From: Corallium rubrum
Taxonomy: Eukaryota > Cnidaria > Anthozoa > Scleralcyonacea > Coralliidae
Direction of reading: 5' to 3'
Length of the DNA: 64,000 nucleotides
Assembly (NCBI GenBank): GCA_964035015.1
Contig: OZ036003.1
Location: forward strand, 3,354,031 to 3,418,030
Part shown: positions 32,381 through 42,660 of the stretch, piece by piece
How the letters are laid out: every line of letters starts with the position of its first letter
Numbering within the stretch: the first letter of the stretch is position 1
The notes under the pieces: generated by a model
Told to the model about the DNA's origin: nothing
Database searches by the model: none
What the model saw: only the letters and a program-made list of their open reading frames with translations
Program-made: the position numbers and the translations under genes

Positions 32381-33418
32381 TAAAGTACATATATTTTCAA
32401 AAGTGTCGTTAAAATGCAAGCACTTCGGCTATCATACCTTGAAATTGGGCCGCATGTGAGCTATTTATCCTCAAAACGTTTGAACACCCTGTTATGTGAT
32501 GAGCACATTCAAATATTCTTAACGTCTTTGTTATGTTAGGTGGAGAGGCTGCCTTGATGGAAGTCGACACCTTTAATAGGCGGCCAGATTGGAGTAAAGT
32601 TAACAATGCAGAAATTTTCAAATCGCTGTCACAAAGTGAGGAAGAGCTATGTAAAAGGTAAGCCCGAAAATAGGCAGTGTAGCTTGTGCAGGCAATTACA
32701 TCTATACATGGACCTGCTTAGTACATTCGTTTCAGTGAAACAATATCGAAGAACTAAGAAACACAAGTTAGTTTCTACTAAAACAATCACATTATTCGTT
32801 CTCAATTTCCACGTAAACAATAGTTGACTGTTGGGCTTCGCCTTCATAGAAATCTAAAACTTTTGCATATGTGCACTTTCAATAGATTCGACATGGTGGA
32901 GATTGTTGGTAAAAGGAAAAGAAAAGTTCTGGTCATTTTAACCCCGGATGTAAAAAAGGCAATCGTGCTGCTAAACCAAACGAGAGAAAAAGGAAATATG
33001 GCCCGGTAAAATCCGTACGTTTTCGCCGTCAACAACGAAAACTCTAAACATGCTCTTAGAGGCAACGCTGTTCTCTCAAAGGTTTGTGAGGTGGCCGAGC
33101 TTAGCCAATCCAAGCTCATAACGTCAACCAAGTTGCGAAAATATGTCACAACAGTTTCACAGCTGGTTGAGATGAACCACAATGAGCTGGGTTGGTTGGC
33201 TAAACATTTGGACACGACGTAGATGTACACAAATATTTTTACAGGTTGCAAGAACACACACTGGAGATGGCAGTTGTAGGAAATCTGCTAATGCCCATAG
33301 ACAATGGCGAAGCCAGCCGATTTGCGGGGAAAAGTCTGCGGGACATTTCCATAAATGGTAAGACTTTTATATATATATCATAATTATGAGCATAATTTTC
33401 AAGGTGAAGTGCAATATA

Positions 33419-33426
33419 TATATACA

Positions 33427-33515
<89 letters not shown>
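33419..33515. repeat. (TA)n microsatellite
   Basis: Alternating TA with two CAGTA interruptions, immediately after the donor of the last recognisable zinc-finger-gene exon. Confidence 0.95.
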
Positions 33516-33521
<6 letters not shown>

Positions 33522-33615
33522 CGAGTTTGAGTTCCCTCGGATTGATGCTAGCGGATCGGCAGCCCGTATGGGATTATTATCCTGAGGGGATTAATTGTAG
33601 ATTTGACTGTGATTC

Positions 33616-33760
33616 AACCGGAGTTATTTAGCTTCAAGCACTTAAATATTTCTTTGATCAACGCACAACTCGGGAGCCATCGACCACTACTTTGTTACGC
33701 CTGGCTGAGTTAGTGCTCACCCTCAACAATTTTTCGTTTGATGGTGAGCATTACCAATGC
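33616..33760 (+). pseudogene. Penelope-like RT fragment
   Basis: The plus-strand reading LKYFFDQRTTREPSTTTLLR and LAELVLTLNNFSFDGEHYQ matches the Penelope-type RT at 61566-63110 (LKFFFNQRTLLEPSTTTLLR) almost residue for residue, but only about 45 residues survive. It is flanked by a (TA)n tract and a Penelope terminal motif. Confidence 0.85.
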
Positions 33761-33802
33761 TATAAATACGCGTGACCACACGTGAGTTGTTTACTAATTT
33801 TT

Positions 33803-33830
33803 CCTGACGAAGGGCCTTCACTCGAAACGT
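33803..33830 (+). ncRNA. Hammerhead-ribozyme-like motif of a Penelope-like terminus
   Basis: CTGACGAAGGGCCTTCACTC followed by GAAACGTC carries the CUGANGA and GAAA core strings with a short potential stem II between them. Penelope-like elements are known to carry hammerhead motifs in their terminal repeats. One base between the core and stem II and a mismatch reduce confidence in activity. Confidence 0.4.
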
Positions 33831-33849
33831 CGAGAAGATTTTTCTCTGT

Positions 33850-34733
33850 TTTTCAGGCCAACGTGACTTAACCCTGGTAATATTTATATATATTATACTG
33901 GCGCGTAAACGATTTTGAGAGAAAAATCAGTGTAGCAATCGGAATCAAGCAGTTTTTTGCACAGTCGGCGGTTAATTTGAATTCGTGGAAACTGGACATA
34001 ATGCGACCAGTGTTTCAAGTTTGTAGCAGCTTGATAAGATAATGCAATTGCTAAAACATTTTCAAAGCCTTGTAAAAATAACAAGGTTGATGTGAATACA
34101 TCTTGTTGACAAGCTGTGACATTCTTACGGGTGTAGATTTGACGTCATTTGAACACGAAACAAGTTGAGTAGAGACACGAGCTGAGGTGAAGCCTATTTG
34201 CCTTAATTAAATTGGGTATACGAGAGATTTTTTGTATTCATAGAATCCGAAGTTCCTTTTAGAATGTTTGCATGGTCATTCTTTGGAATGAAAATACACG
34301 CTACATAATATCTTCCGGGTCCGGCTGGCTGACAGTCGCATAAAACATGGTTTCTATAAAAAATTCATTGATCATTTGAACCTGGAACTTCGATCAAAAT
34401 TAAGTTTGCTATAAGCAAGACTTGTTGAAGAATTCGTACTTTTTTAGGGTGACTGTACTATGAAATAGACTGCAAAAGTCTCTTGAATTTTAATTTTTTT
34501 AAAAATAGTTTACATAAAATTCATAGTAACTTCTTCCGGATGGAACATAGTAGTTTGTTTTTATATTATATATGTAAACAGTGATGATTAAAAGCGGTGA
34601 TATTTAATGTTTAACAGGGTTTTAAAGTTAAACTTTTTAACTGTTTCTAATCTCTTATGTTCTCATTCTGACGCGCAAAAATATTAAGAAATCGAATATA
34701 TTAATGGGACGACTTCTTTTCTTTCTCTATTAG
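33850..34733. other. Intergenic/intronic stretch
   Basis: No exon or repeat was recognised until the microexon at 34734. Confidence 0.5.
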
Positions 34734-35145
34734 AAGAACAAACGAAACCGGAATCCCATTCCAATGGCGATGCGGGAGGTTAGTGTTATATTTTTAATAG
34801 AGCTGTCCTACTTCTTTTATAAAGAAGATGAGGCAATTATTGACTATGATTTCGTATATATCCTGTTATTAAACATACATTTAAAACTGAATAAATCTTT
34901 AGTAAAAAATGAAACAAATCTTACACAACATAAAAATGAAATCTGGAAGAGTTCAAGAAATTTGCAAATCCTGCAATATCCTACGGTGTTAATGTTTGAA
35001 CGTGACTGACTGCATGCCTGTTTGCAAATGAAAACCTAACTGACATGCACTGTCTGAAGGAATTAATACGACTGACCGACCGACCGACCGACCGATTGCC
35101 TGGCCGGATACTTACGGTAAAACCTTGCTCTGCCGCCTGAGTCCT

Positions 35146-35215
35146 AGTAGTTCAATGGTTAGACCGTCAGACTAGTACTCAGAAGGTTACCTACGGTATA
35201 ACTTTGCTCTGTCAC
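35146..35215 (+). repeat. tRNA-like fragment
   Basis: TAGTAGTTCAATGGTTAGACC resembles an A box with a D-arm. A partial repeat (TTCTAGTAGCTTAATC) follows 75 bp later. The B box is poor. Probably a SINE remnant. Confidence 0.35.
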
Positions 35216-35463
35216 CGGAGTTCTAGTAGCTTAATCAACGTACAGATGAACATACAAAACAGTACACTGCACCAAAAATCGATGCTGTAATATTGAAAAT
35301 GGCCGCGTTTACACAGCTTTATATAGATAAGGGTACAACCTCCTCTTTAAGGCATTGTTGAGCTGAAGAATGCGACTGTGCCTCAAAATGCAGTCAGATT
35401 TTAAAATGTTATTTTCGCAGTACACAAAACTAAAAATTACAGCAACCACTGAATGTTTTAATA

Positions 35464-35630
35464 AAATACAACAATAGCGAAACTCCCAATTCTGAAATCA
35501 TTTCAATTGCGATTCTACGCTACAACTAGGTTTTAATCATAGATTCCTGATGATGACTAAAACCTAGTCGAAACATAGAATCGCAATTAAAATGATGTCA
35601 GTATTCGGAGTCACTATTGTCGTGTATTGC
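35464..35630. repeat. Foldback element with a hammerhead-like centre
   Basis: Arms of about 80 bp are imperfectly complementary (CAATTGCGATTCTA against TAGAATCGCAATT; ACTAGGTTTTAATCAT against ATGACTAAAACCTAGT). On the plus strand the centre reads CTGATGATGACTAAAACCTA then GTCGAAAC, close to CUGAUGA, stem II, GAAA. Confidence 0.65.
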
Positions 35631-36254
35631 ACAAAACTATATTTAGAAAAATCCATTTTTATTCTAACTTCGCTATATCTTTATAGAAATGTATCTTAAC
35701 CTTAAATTCTTTTGTTATTTAGATGTTTCAAATCCATCGGATTCAGATGAAGAGGGTAAGTTACTTAAATGTATTTAAAACGGAAAATTTGAAGTAAAAA
35801 TTGTTTTTGCAGTATTAGCTTTTGTTATAAAATTAAAGCCATTTTTAAAAACTTTTAAATTAATTTCGTTTATATTGATCCCCACGTTTAGCGAGTCATA
35901 ATCAGACAATTAAAATAAAACACTAACATTTATATGTTAGTGTATTTATATGCCCACCACAGAAATCCCACTCATCCGAATGTGCTTTTAAAAATCATCA
36001 ATTTTTAGTATACAAGTTCAAAATTACGGCTGTCAACACCACTCACCTTCAAAGTAAACACTATCCTATGAGATTTAACGTGGTTGCCTGCTTGTAACAA
36101 AAAATGCTATCAACGGTGACTTTGACTACTTTTCTCAAGGTTGGCTGGCCGTTTATATTACCACCCATTCGTACAACAAGCAACATGGTGCAAAAAGTAG
36201 AAGTAACGTCTACTTTTCGCAACAGGTTGTTGCAACCTGCAACAAGCAGATGTG

Positions 36255-36475
36255 TTAAAGTCTAGTTTCCATATAATAGCCGGCGGATCGCTGTCGATCG
36301 CCAGCGATCCACAGCGATTCTGAGCGATCGACGACGGTCTTATGGAAACACTTTCCAGCGATCCGACGAACGTTAACGATCGCGATCGCTCACGATCGCT
36401 GAGATGTTCTATCCCAGCGATCGTGAGCGATCACGAACGATCGTAAGCGATCGTCAGCGATCATAATTTTGGCGT
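36255..36475. repeat. Cluster of CGATCG/GCGATC motifs
   Basis: More than a dozen overlapping GCGATC, CGATCG and TCGCTG motifs within 220 bp of otherwise AT-rich DNA, many self-complementary (for example AACGATCGCGATCGCTCACG). No ORF. Possibly a degenerate palindromic MITE. Confidence 0.8.
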
Positions 36476-37888
36476 ACGTTGTTATTTCGCATTTACCAAA
36501 ATTGCAGGGTATTATTTTTGTCTACGCGTTTACTTGCAAATATTGTGATGAAAAGCTACGGTTTTCCCAGGAGTTATGAAACAAATGATCATGTCAATAA
36601 AAGGTTTTGGTGCTCTATCTCGCGTCTTAGTCTAATTTAAAATGCGGTCCATATAATCACCCCCTTAGAAAGCTGTTTGAACTTTAGCGTTTTAAGTTAA
36701 AACAACTCCAGTAAAAGGTACATTAACAAAAGGTTTCCTGTTTTCCAACCATTGTTCACATGCTAGTCTCTTTTTAAAACAAAGCAGCAACGAATCAGAT
36801 GGCGTAGGGAAATGGAATCAATGAGTACACGGAAAATATGCATATGCACGGCCTGGTACCGGTTTTGTACGTGGGTGTAATTTTTTTCGAACTAGTTTAA
36901 ACGTATGGATCGTGCAATTATCCCATACCCGTTTCGCGCCGTAAGTGAGGAGAATATACCTTTCATACGCGCTAAACGTAGTAATTGTTAAGTCCGATGT
37001 GCAGCTTTAGCTTGGAATTTTATTTTACTACAGTACACAAAACTATATTTAGAATAATTTCAAGTTTATTCTAACTTTGCTATATATGTATAAAAATATG
37101 TCTTACCAATCCCTTAATTTATAAATTCTTCTGTTTATTAGATTTTTCAAATCTATTGGATTTAGATGAAGAAGGTAAATTACTTCTATTTATTTTTGCT
37201 TCACACTTCTTACCTTGTAAGTTGCCATGGTGTTGGAAAAAGTTACTGGCAGTGCAAGTGGTAAAATTTAAGTTAAACTGTTTAACGCCTTTTTTAATCT
37301 CTTATATTTTCATTCCGAAGCAAAAAAAAAAATTAAGAAATTGAATATAGCAATGACACGACTTCTTTTGTTCCTTTATTAGATTAACAAACCAATGAAT
37401 ACCATTCTTATGATGATGTGCCAGGTTAGTGTTATATTTTTAATAGAGTTGTGTCACTGACTTCTTTTGTAAAAAGATGAAGCAATTATTGGCTATGATT
37501 GCATACATCGGCTTTCATAAAACACGTACTTAAAACTGAATGACTCTTTAGTACAAAATCAAACAAATCCTATATAACATAAAAATCCTGGTAGGATTCT
37601 AAAAGGGCTATTATAACACTTCAAGAAAGAAGTTCTGTACGGTTTTGCAGGCAGCCAATCAATAGAACAACATAATCAACAGATGAACATATAAAGGGGA
37701 TATTACACAGTGGCGAGAAGATATGGATTTTATGTTCGACTGGCAAGGACATGTCACGGGTGAGCATAGCGAACGAGTGAGATATTGTTCTTACCACGAG
37801 AACATAAAATCCATATCTTTGAGCAACCGTATAATGTTCTATTTATTATATGGACAACTGGAGGTGACGTTGATAAACTGCGTTTAAT

Positions 37889-38026
37889 GATATATATATA
37901 TATATATATATATATTCGAATATTTTGACAGGATATACATTTCAGTAATAAATTACTGTTATCAACATGTGTCCTGTATAAATAAAATTACTTTACAAAA
38001 TAGCCTATATAGTAATAGCATATATA

Positions 38027-38086
<60 letters not shown>

Positions 38087-38092
38087 TATATT
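37889..38092. repeat. Two (TA)n microsatellites
   Basis: TA runs at 37889-37915 and about 38021-38092 separated by about 105 bp. Confidence 0.92.
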
Positions 38093-38325
38093 TATGTCTT
38101 CCACCGTCTCTCTCTGATTAATATCAGCACTGCACTAACTTAGCTATGTTTACTGGGCAACCCACAAGGAAAATGAAATGCACCAATTGGGATAAATTGG
38201 CTATGGTCCCCTTGGACCACAGCCGCGTTTATTAAAAAGTCATAATTAAATTACATAATTATTTTCCATAATTCAAACTGATGATTGAGCCCAGTGAAGG
38301 TGAGGGCAATAAAACGCCAAAGGAT
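38093..38325. repeat. Dispersed repeat, copy 1 (about 235 bp)
   Basis: From TATGTCTTCCACCGTCTCTC to GGCAATAAAACGCCA it matches 44832-45070 closely. Ends are defined by the loss of similarity on both sides. Non-coding. Confidence 0.85.
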
Positions 38326-38889
38326 CATTATGCAATAATGATACCGCCCCACCCCAGGCAAATGCAGTGCTGATAAGATACACCGTGACACAAGCTGTCT
38401 AAATTGTCCAGTAATCGCAATAGCGTCTAGCGCTTATGATACAAAACTTTCAAAATATCTCTCCAGTGTAATCAAGATTTCTGGCGCTAATCAGCCTTGT
38501 AAAGCATTTCCCCTGATACGGAGACATGAGGTTGTTAGCGCAATTCGCGTTGCACTTAATGAAAATATCTTCGTGCGATGAATTTTTTTGAGGAAATCAC
38601 AGTAAAATAATATGCAGCCATACAATAACGCATCAACGAACATGAAAGATTGCAATTGTTGCCAAACAAAAATTACTCGTTCTAAAATACTAACCTAAAC
38701 GGATCTGTGACACTTCAATAAGACAGCTCTATCAGCTTGGCTTAGCCTAGCTCGGTTGTTTCAAGGAGGTTAAAGGATTTCCACCCTTGCTAGATAATCC
38801 CGTTCTCCAGTGAACACAAACTGCGAACTTTCAATAAAATTGGTCAAGCTAATTGTTACAAGGCCTTGGAAAGACTGCTGCCCTTGCTA
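38326..38889. other. Intergenic stretch
   Basis: Nothing recognised. Confidence 0.5.
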
Positions 38890-40133
38890 GACAGTCCACA
38901 GGTGGCCCAAGTTCAAGGTGTGTGGTAGCCCGCAGTGCGGGTGTTTTAACGGTAATTTGAAAATATATGTGACTTGACATAAACCCGTAAACAAACGAAC
39001 GAATTTGTCTTAAATATCAACATTATGTGAATAAAATCTCCTAACCTTGTCAATATGATGTCTTGTGTCATGTTTTATTCGTCGTCGAGTTGGTTTGCAG
39101 CGATTTACAGCGAGTTTTTTTCGACGCCGTTGCTTCCCGTACTTCGGCGACTCTTTAATAGTATTACCATATAAAATAGAAAGGCTGCACACTTCAGCGA
39201 CGACACCCCGAACTCAAAGTCAAACATCTCCGCTCAAAATCGTCGCTCGAACATAATTCTTTCACGAGCGCATAGCACGAAGGTTGGGCTTGCCATGGAA
39301 TACGGTTTGTTGACAACTCGTGGAATTTTCGCCATGTACGAACCCATTACCCTTCTCAAATTCATCAGTTTCAAATGTCCTCAGAGCCGTGGCGACGAGT
39401 TCGTGTTCTGATTTGAACAAGACACGCCCCTGCCCGGGGTGGGACAGTCAAGTTATGCACATGAATTACCGGGGGGGGGATTGCGCGGCTTCATCGCGTT
39501 TGGCTGCCTGAGACAATAGCCAAGGTTCAAATTTATTCAAAATTTCCCCCCGGTAAATCATGTGCATAACTTGACTGTCCCACCCCGGGCAGGGGCGTGT
39601 TTTGTTCAAATCAGAACACGAACTCGTTGCCACGGCTCTGAGGACATTTGAAACTGATGAATTTGAGAAGGGTAATGGGTTCGTACATGGCGAAAATTCC
39701 ACGAGTTGTCAACAAACCGTATTCTATGGCAAGCCCAACCTTCGTGCTATGTGCTCGTGAAAGAATTATGTTCGAGCGACGATTTTGAGCGGAGATGTTT
39801 GACTTTGAGTTCGGGGTGTCGTCGCTGAAGTGTGCAGCCTTTCTATTTTATATGGTAATACTATTAAAGAGTCGCCGAAGTACGGGAAGCAACGGCGTCG
39901 AAAAGAACTCGCTGTAAATCGCTGCAAACCAACTCGACGACGAATAAAACATGACACAAGACATCATATTGACAAGGTTAGTAGATTTTATTCACATAAT
40001 GTTGATATTTAAGACAAATTCGTTCGTTTGTTTACGGGTTTATGTCAAGTCACATATATTTTCAGATTACCGTTAAAACACCGGCACTGCGGGCTACCAC
40101 ACACCTTGAACTTGGGCCGCCTGTGGACAGTCT
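38890..40133. mobile_element. 1.24-kb near-perfect palindrome (foldback element)
   Basis: Arms of about 585 bp (38890-39476 and 39546-40133) are almost perfectly complementary around a 70-bp centre. Mirror-image ORFs occur in both arms and are by-products. Differences are few (for example TTTTTTTCGACG against TTCTTTTCGACG). The outer ends read GACAGTCCACAGGTGGCCCA and its inverse. No target duplication was recognised. Related sequence occurs at 32088-32380. Confidence 0.92.
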
Positions 40134-41039
40134 CCTAATTTACTACTAAATGGTTGAGTATGCCATTACACGTTTTTATATACACCTCTTGCTCCTTACG
40201 TCAAAAACGGTGGATCTGGAGGACAAAATAAAAGTTCGACTTTAACCGAGAAATTAATCAATGAAGATACTATAGTTTGTAGTTGACATCCACCAAAGAA
40301 ATAAGTGCAAGTGGTCTATACAAGCTGGTAAATCAGGGAAGCCAGGAAACAACCTGCTGCTGGTAAAAACCCTTTGGGAAAAGCCAGTTGACAGGAAAAC
40401 CTGAGTGGGGACAAGATAAAACCAGCAAGCTTCCCCCACGAAGCATTAATAAAATTAGAGTCCTTACATCAGTTCCTTACATCAGTTAAGTGCTACAAAT
40501 AAGATTCTAAATGTAAGGCTAAGTTAACAAAGTATTAGTTTGCTGAATATTCTTAATATTTGTTGTTCCGCTTGTCCCTCCATCGTCAGTGACACAATTG
40601 ATTACGTATATATTTGAAATCTGGTCCCCCAAATACTGACTCAACCATGTAGATCAACCATTTAGGCACTCGGAAAAATTGGTAATCAAGCTCTGGGTGA
40701 GATGAGTACTGAATTCTGTAAGGCAAAAGAAAACAAACGGCAGAATCTAATCCAAAGTACAGAGTATTCTCATATGTGCATGAGATGGTTCACAACCAGA
40801 AAATTAACTTGACATCCACAAAGGCAAAGACAAAAATGAGGGTGCCATATATGTAGTTAGTGTAAAGAAAATAAACACCATAAAATTTTTAGGGTCAAGC
40901 CCTGGATTCAAAATTTAATGAGATCACCCAACACATGTTGGGATGTTGGGAGAATACCGCAACTCAAGTGAGGACCAAACTCTAAATAAATGGATGCCAA
41001 ATCGCTTAACCATAAGGTTAGAACACATCAGCGAATAAT
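40134..41039. other. Intergenic stretch
   Basis: No gene recognised; short ORFs lack support. Confidence 0.5.
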
Positions 41040-42116
41040 AATAATAATAATATCTATAGTAAACCACAAAACGTTGAGTAAACCAAAACGTTGAGTAGAT
41101 TTAGAAAAACGCGAAAGATAACAATAATCTTTACTTATACAGGTTAACTCTGTCAGCTGCCATAAGCATAGCTGTTATAAATAGAGGACCTGTGATTATA
41201 GAGTTTTTCGCAAGGACAAGCATGGCAGACAGTTTAATGTCGCCGCATCACTAGCCTTGGATGGCCAAAATCTATTAATAAATAAACCTCATGTGAGGAA
41301 AAAACTCCAAATACATGGATAAATTGCTTAACCAAAAGGTTAAAACAATACCTCAGCCAATTAAGGTGAGGACAAACTCAACAGAAGTTGGGACAAAACC
41401 TCAAATAACATGAGGAACACACTCCAAATACATGGAGAAATTGCCTAACCAAAACGTTGAAACAACACCTCAGCCAATTAAGGTGAGGACAAACCCAACA
41501 AAAGTTAGGACAAATCCAATAAAGGTTGTGGCAAGGTCAAGCATGGCAAACAGTACTGTCGCCTCAACACCAACCCTTGTATGCCACACAACAAAATTGT
41601 GAGGACAAAGCCCCAACAAAACATGCAGAAGCAATTAGCTCAACAAACACGGCTGTGAGAACAAAGTCATCACAGAAAAAGCGAGGAGGAACCCTCGAAT
41701 TGCACGCAAGAGCAAATATTGCTTTCCGTAATTAACCCCCTCTAGCCCAAGACCTTCCCATATGCTGAATAAAATCGTCTGGTGTTAGCCAGAATAAAAT
41801 TATTAAAGTGGCCATGGACTAAACAGGGCCAAGGAGATAGCGCGACATAGTTGTTCAACCCCTTATACCCAAGACCTTCCCATATGCTGAATAAAATCGT
41901 GTGGCGTTAGCCAGAATAAAATTCTTAAAGTGGCCAATGGACTATACAGGGTTAATGCCGTGGTAGCAAAGTCATCACAACAAAGCGAGGACAAAGCCTT
42001 AGTCAAAACATGCAATGAAGCCTGAATAACAACATGTAAGCTTCATGAATAACAAGCAATTATGCCTCGTTGAATGGGCAAAGACAAAAGATATGTAGTT
42101 ACATTTACAGTAATAA

Positions 42117-42118
42117 TG

Positions 42119-42156
<38 letters not shown>

Positions 42157-42157
42157 C
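42117..42157. repeat. (AAT)n microsatellite
   Basis: Uninterrupted TAA trinucleotides next to the hexamer array. Confidence 0.95.
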
Positions 42158-42175
42158 AAATAATAATAACTGAAT

Positions 42176-42412
42176 GATAGTAGTGGTAGTGGTAGTGGTA
42201 GTGGTAGTGGTAGTGGTAGTGGTAGTGGTAGTGGTAGTGGTAGTGGTAGTGGTAGTGGTAGTGGTAGTGGTAGTGGTAGTGGTAGTGGTAGTGGTAGTGG
42301 TAGTGGTAGTGGTAGTGGTAGTGGTAGTGGTAGCGGTAGTGGTAGTGGTAGTGGTAGTGGTAGTGGTAGTGGTAGTGGTAGTGGTAGTGGTAGTGGTAGT
42401 GGTAGTAGTAAT
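42176..42412. repeat. (GGTAGT)n hexamer array
   Basis: About 39 copies of GTAGTG/GGTAGT with a single G-to-C-type interruption near 42331. It produces poly-Val and His-Tyr ORFs that are not genes. Confidence 0.97.
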
Positions 42413-42660
42413 GATAGTAAAGCAAAACTTTTAGTAGACTGAGAGAAACGTGAAGGAATATGAATTATATTTTGCAGAGACAAGCATGGCAGACAGGTTA
42501 ATGTCGCAACATCACCAGCCTTGGCCCTTGGGTGGCCAAAATCTGTTAATAAGTAAACCTCAGTTGAGGACAAACGCCATAAAGTTAAAGGCCAACAAGT
42601 GCTGAAACGATGGCGCACATACAGTAAAGTGAGGAACAAGAACAACAGGCTACGGCGAAT

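Larger units (their letters stand above)
28848..33357 (+). pseudogene. Zinc-finger/recombinase-like multi-exon gene, decayed
   Basis: Exons by eye: about 28848-29074 (ICYYCEKASPKMSRHLLGVH, a C2H2-type finger), 29149-29735 (CYHCHGFVQKSELWRHIKTC second finger; ARRDPIILIFGSHVLEKVG; KMRELARLLIQARKESKNP), 30845-31162 (WTDKVSSHALNTLSFRKHNK; WRNLAEICLSRMTVFTKDE), about 32540-32657 (FNRRPDWSKVNNAEIFKSL) and 32886-33357 (VEIVGKRKRKVLVILTPDV; STKLRKYVTTVSQLVEMNHN; YRLQEHTLEMAV). The order matches a family I know from fish, mollusc and cnidarian proteins that end in a tyrosine-recombinase-like fold. Lesions: a one-base loss near 29445, an in-frame TAA at about 33007, a one-base shift near 33213, and a phase problem before 32540. 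MITEs and satellites fill its introns. Confidence 0.75.
34734..37424 (+). pseudogene. Duplicated phase-1 microexons, probable tail of the zinc-finger/recombinase-like gene
   Basis: Exon a (34734-34778) reads EQTKPESHSNGDAG and exon b (35723-35755) reads DVSNPSDSDEEG. Related copies b' (37142-37174, DFSNLLDLDEEG) and a' (37383-37424, QTNEYHSYDDVPG after a TAA) follow. All are bounded by AG and GT, and all are phase 1 at both ends, matching the phase-1 end of the exon closing at 33357. Flanking intron sequence is duplicated too (GTTAGTGTTATATTTTTAAT after a and a'; CACAAAACTATATTTAG before b and b'). Acidic Ser/Asp/Glu tails fit the end of that family. The stop in a' and the absent C-terminal exon indicate decay. 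Confidence 0.55.
41040..42660. repeat. Degenerate tandem/dispersed repeats
   Basis: Repeated blocks include ATGGCAGACAGTTTAATGTC with a following AAAATCTATTAATAAATAAA (41222 and 42486), CTCCAAATACATGGA-type units (41307 and 41429), and a 122-bp tandem duplication around CAAGACCTTCCCATATGCTG (41751 and 41871). Non-coding. Confidence 0.8.

Noticed and set aside
36255-36475. Cyanobacterial HIP1-like GCGATCGC enrichment, hence contamination
   Set aside because: Only a 220-bp cluster, surrounded by AT-rich eukaryotic sequence with introns and animal transposons.
39010-40012. Mirror-image ORFs on opposite strands
   Set aside because: The same sequence read in the two arms of a palindrome; too short and without codon structure.
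41526-41735. Plus-strand 69-codon ORF
   Set aside because: Lies in degenerate tandem repeats and shows no conserved motif.
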